Source: Christensenellaceae bacterium (GTDB lineage Bacteria > Bacillota > Clostridia > Christensenellales > UBA1242). From it: a stretch of 64,000 bases of DNA. The notes beneath the pieces were generated by a model that saw only the letters and a program-made list of their open reading frames with translations, was not told where the DNA came from and did no database searches. The stretch is taken from NCBI GenBank assembly GCA_031260975.1, contig JAISKJ010000003.1:129480-193479 (forward strand), written 5' to 3'. Shown piece by piece: positions 62,201-64,000 of the stretch (positions within the stretch are counted from its first letter, which is position 1; the number at the start of each line of letters is the position of its first letter). Position numbers and translations under genes: made by a program.

Positions 62201-62709
62201 CCATCAAAAAAGTGTATAAACGGCACGCTGCTTTTAAGGGCGGTTATATGAGCAATCGCCGCCATATCCATGGCCTCCTGCACCGAGGTGCTGTTTAGCA
62301 TTGCAAACCCTGTGGCCCTGCACGCCATAACATCGCTGTGATCGCCAAAGATGGATAGGGCATGGGTTGAGAGTGTACGCGCTGAAACATGGAATACCGC
62401 GGGCAAAAGCTCACCTGCGATTTTATACATATTGGGTATCATAAGCAGCAACCCCTGCGAGCATGTGAAAGTTGTGGCAAGAGAGCCGGCACTAAGTGCC
62501 CCGTGAACAGCGCCCGCTGCACCCCCTTCGCTTTGAAACTGAGTGACACTTACCGTTTCATTAAAAAGATTTTTTATCTGACGGCTCTGCATTTCATCAG
62601 CAAGCTCTGACATTGCCGAGCTTGGAGTAATGGGATAAATCGCTGCCATATCACTGAAGGCATATGCGGCCGTTGCCGCTGCCTGATTTCCATCTACTGT
62701 AATTTTCAT
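59203..62709 (-). CDS. nifJ: Pyruvate:ferredoxin (flavodoxin) oxidoreductase
   Basis: This single-chain enzyme converts pyruvate to acetyl-CoA and reduces ferredoxin, the key step of anaerobic energy metabolism. The 1168-aa product has the N-terminal domain starting TVDGNQAAATAAYAFSD with YPITPSS, two 4Fe-4S clusters in CIQCNMCSFVCPHAAIR and CTGCENCVKVCPA (about 690-770), a further CAGCGETPYIKL, and the TPP-binding GGDGWAYDIGFGG...TEVYSNTGGQ. The length fits the family. ATG 62709 follows GGAGG (TTTGGAGGAATT); a longer frame with nine extra codons lacks support. Its promoter is TTGCTA/TATAAT at 62798-62826, divergent from truA. Confidence 0.96.
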   Translation of the reverse strand: MKITVDGNQAAATAAYAFSDMAAIYPITPSSAMSELADEMQSRQIKNLFNETVSVTQFQSEGGAAGAVHGALSAGSLATTFTCSQGLLLMIPNMYKIAGELLPAVFHVSARTLSTHALSIFGDHSDVMACRATGFAMLNSTSVQEAMDMAAIAHITALKSSVPFIHFFDGFRTSHEINKIDNLEQGTLKKLLPMDAVIAFKARGLSSTKPHQQGTAQNPDIFFQNREASNTYYSSVEKHLKNTFEEFANLTGRKYSSVEYFGAPDAIDIIVIMASGYHTAKQTAAELNKLGKKTGVVLIRLYRPFPADSFIKALPKTVKNLSVLDRTKECGAGGEPLYKDICTAMLDGGASAGSACFASKSNFLREINVFGGIYGLGGKEFTPAMVKAVFDNMASKTPKQKFTVGITDDVSHTSLPVEKFNLNSGGTSCKFYGLGSDGTVSANKNSIKIIGENTDLNCQGYFEFDSKKSGSLTISHLRFGKLDIDAPYLIDNADFAACHNINYIGKYDMLNDLKSGGTFLLNSPYSADMLGTILPDNFLTQLKQKKINFYIIDANRIAQENRLGGRINVIMQASFFYLTKIMPYSKVEELLIDAAQKTYKKKGEAILRANTAAIKATTAGLVRVDLSKFTASSKLKQKSNDEYYNSFILPIERKLGDTLPVSQFDPRGRVPTNTSKFEKRGISIESPCWIKQNCIQCNMCSFVCPHAAIRPVLVKNSDIKDAPSTFDTLHAMGVPEHQFRIQINVADCTGCENCVKVCPAKEKALKMTNSVKLNKAEETNYNFSQTLPENPQTIFKSNTLKGSQFIKPLFEFSGACAGCGETPYIKLATQLFGKRMLIANATGCSSIYGGSAPSCPYAQNSMGHGPAWASSLFEDNAEFGLGIYLAKKKDREALKTRVTEFVKTNPEHKATTLLNEWLQSFDDGEKSYELAQKLTPITKDIAEFSLYQNSFTKESTWLIGGDGWAYDIGFGGLDHVLASGENVNILVLDTEVYSNTGGQTSKSTPLSATAKFSMGGKRTPKKDLGLIAMTYNNVYVAQIGMGADMNQTVKAMWEAEQHDGPSIIIAYSPCINHGINMNEAQNEIKKAVECGYWHLYRYNPSLLEQNKNPFTLDSNPPTRDYLEFLEGESRYAALKKIDPKLATELHLLSKESAEQRYKRYLELANKKF

Positions 62710-62797
62710 AATTCCTCCAAATATTGTGTGTTGCAAACAAAGACGATACTTTGTTTTGGCAAAACGGCAAAATTTAAAATTTTGCTAACACATCATA

Positions 62798-62826
62798 ATT
62801 ATAAACAATAGCTGACAAAATAGCAA
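62798..62826 (-). promoter_or_regulatory. nifJ promoter
   Basis: On the minus strand TTGCTA (62821-62826), a 17-bp spacer and TATAAT (62798-62803), about 90 nt before the nifJ start. Confidence 0.6.
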
Positions 62827-62857
62827 ATAACTTTTAGAGTTTTGAATTTTTTTGATG

Positions 62858-62886
62858 TTGTAAAATTTGAGCAGATATGATATAAT
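62858..62886 (+). promoter_or_regulatory. truA promoter with start codon at the TSS
   Basis: TTGTAA (62858-62863), a 17-bp spacer and TATAAT (62881-62886). ATG 62896 is 9 nt past the -10 box and has no Shine-Dalgarno site, so the mRNA would be leaderless or carry 1-3 nt. Confidence 0.7.
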
Positions 62887-62895
62887 TAAATCGTT

Positions 62896-64000
62896 ATGAA
62901 GAATATTCAATTGATTTTAGAATATTTAGGCACCAATTATAACGGATATCAAAAGCAGAAAAACGGAAAAAGCGTTCAAAGTGAACTCGAGCGGGCAATA
63001 AAGGAGGCCTTGGACGAGACGCCTGTGATTTATGCCAGCGGCCGGACGGATGCCGGCGTTCACGCCAAGGGGCAAGTAGTAAATTTTGTGACAGATACAA
63101 CTATTCCGTCTGACAAGATAGCTGTCAAGCTTAATATGTATTTGCCAAAGGATATCAGTATAATTGAAAGCAGAGAAGTGAGCAAGGATTTTAATGCCCG
63201 CTTTTGGGCTGTTGCCAAGGAATATCAATATAGAATATGCAAGAGTGAGCATATGAGCATATTTGAAAAAGACAGGGCTATGCATTACCCCTATAAGCTT
63301 GATATGGACAAGCTGAAAGAAGCTGCCGGCAAGCTTGTCGGCGAGCACGACTTCGGCGGATTTCAGGCAAGCAAAAGCGACCTTAAGGGGGATAGCATAC
63401 GCAAGATTATACGCGCCGACTTTGAAGAAAAAGACCACGGTATTTTGATTTTTAAGATAAGAGGTACGGGATTTTTGTATAATATGGTGCGCATAATTGT
63501 GGGCACTCTTCTTGATATTGGCAGCGGCAAAAAAGATATGGGTATAATCGACAAAATTTTTGAAACTAAAGATCGTACTCTGGCCGGAAAAACCGTTCCT
63601 GCTTGCGGACTATATTTGAAGAGAGTATATTATAACAACGGCGAAGCAAAAACGCTGGATGAAAACTCATATTCGTATCAGCGGGCAAAGTTGTATTATA
63701 AGCATACTGTTGAAGGCACGGTATTTAAAAAAGCCAGAGGTATTATTGTTGATGGTAATGAGATTGTAGCTATTTGTGAGATAAAGCCCAAAGGCAAGGT
63801 ATATTTTGTGACAGGCGGCGGCGTTGAAGAAGGTGAGGCTCCCGAAGCTGCGATGGTGCGCGAAGCCAAAGAAGAGATGAACGCCGACGTAAAAGTAATA
63901 AAACTGCTGTATATTTTAAAAGAACGTTTCGTTAAGCAGATGTTTGAGTTTAAGATAGATTGTGAGAGGCATACATACTATTATCTTTGCTGTCTTGTTG
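62896..64000 (+). CDS. truA: TruA pseudouridine synthase fused to a Nudix domain (partial)
   Basis: The frame is open from ATG 62896 to the window edge (368 codons seen). Residues 1-250 are TruA, which makes pseudouridine at tRNA positions 38-40: the catalytic ASGRTDAGVHAKGQVV (Asp about residue 55), FNARFWAV, and RIIVGTLLDIG. TruA normally ends here, but the same frame goes on with a Nudix domain (about 258 onward). Its box reads GGVEEGEAPEAAMVREAKEEMNA, split as G-x5-E-x7-RE-x2-EE, with Asn in place of the usual Gly. I traced the reading frame codon by codon through the junction and found no stop. Nudix domains hydrolyse nucleoside-diphosphate links. The C-terminus is missing. Confidence 0.88.
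   Translation, partial: MKNIQLILEYLGTNYNGYQKQKNGKSVQSELERAIKEALDETPVIYASGRTDAGVHAKGQVVNFVTDTTIPSDKIAVKLNMYLPKDISIIESREVSKDFNARFWAVAKEYQYRICKSEHMSIFEKDRAMHYPYKLDMDKLKEAAGKLVGEHDFGGFQASKSDLKGDSIRKIIRADFEEKDHGILIFKIRGTGFLYNMVRIIVGTLLDIGSGKKDMGIIDKIFETKDRTLAGKTVPACGLYLKRVYYNNGEAKTLDENSYSYQRAKLYYKHTVEGTVFKKARGIIVDGNEIVAICEIKPKGKVYFVTGGGVEEGEAPEAAMVREAKEEMNADVKVIKLLYILKERFVKQMFEFKIDCERHTYYYLCCLV

Overview
The window reads as a chromosome segment of a low-GC, Gram-positive, strictly anaerobic bacterium of the Clostridia type. The sequence evidence is AddAB instead of RecBCD, pyruvate:ferredoxin oxidoreductase, anaerobic ribonucleotide reductase (NrdD/NrdG), ThyX, a SipW/camelysin pair, AGGAGG ribosome-binding sites, and TTGACA/TATAAT promoters spaced 16-18 bp. 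The exact lineage cannot be named from the sequence alone; an uncultured gut clostridial group is an inference.

Layout. 1-10.2 kb: the edge of an unknown gene, a small coiled-coil gene, addB-addA, and a large membrane/coiled-coil protein. 10.3-20.5 kb: M18 aminopeptidase, a PRC-barrel protein, a candidate small RNA, an SPFH/zinc-ribbon protein followed by a long perfect inverted repeat, a DUF1858 redox protein, then the translation and export block secG-rnr-smpB-ssrA and a second membrane/coiled-coil protein. 20.7-31 kb: two giant cell-surface proteins in tandem with GLUG-like and InlB-like repeats. 31.3-40.5 kb: patatin lipase, a ComEC-like membrane hydrolase, nrdD-nrdG under two NrdR boxes, a shikimate-kinase-like pseudoenzyme, a membrane-anchored GIY-YIG protein, transketolase and a small membrane protein.

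40.6-44.8 kb is a surface cassette: a camelysin-like protein, a SipW-type signal peptidase and an InlB/RCC1-repeat protein that shares its export module with the camelysin. Short direct repeats flank it. 44.8-53.2 kb is a mobile defence island flanked by two homologous ends of serine-recombinase genes. It lies against a tRNA-Gly gene and carries vsr-dcm, then (from its own promoter) a 76-aa protein, a GHKL ATPase, an unknown protein and a DUF6339-like protein. It also holds a DUF4143 AAA ATPase, a plasmid-type Rep remnant and a recombinase remnant.

53.2-64 kb: tRNA-Gly and tRNA-Gln (divergent), an ABC exporter behind a 16-codon leader ORF with a terminator and an RBS-sequestering stem, an amidase-like protein, an HD-domain protein, thyX driven by a promoter whose spacer holds a run of 11 C, nifJ, and a TruA pseudouridine synthase fused in frame to a Nudix domain and cut by the window edge.

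The points most worth following are the thyX homopolymer promoter (possible phase variation), the leader-peptide switch on the ABC exporter, the GHKL/DUF6339/Dcm/Vsr island, the TruA-Nudix fusion, the SipW cassette, and several SD-less genes whose ATG sits almost at the predicted transcription start.
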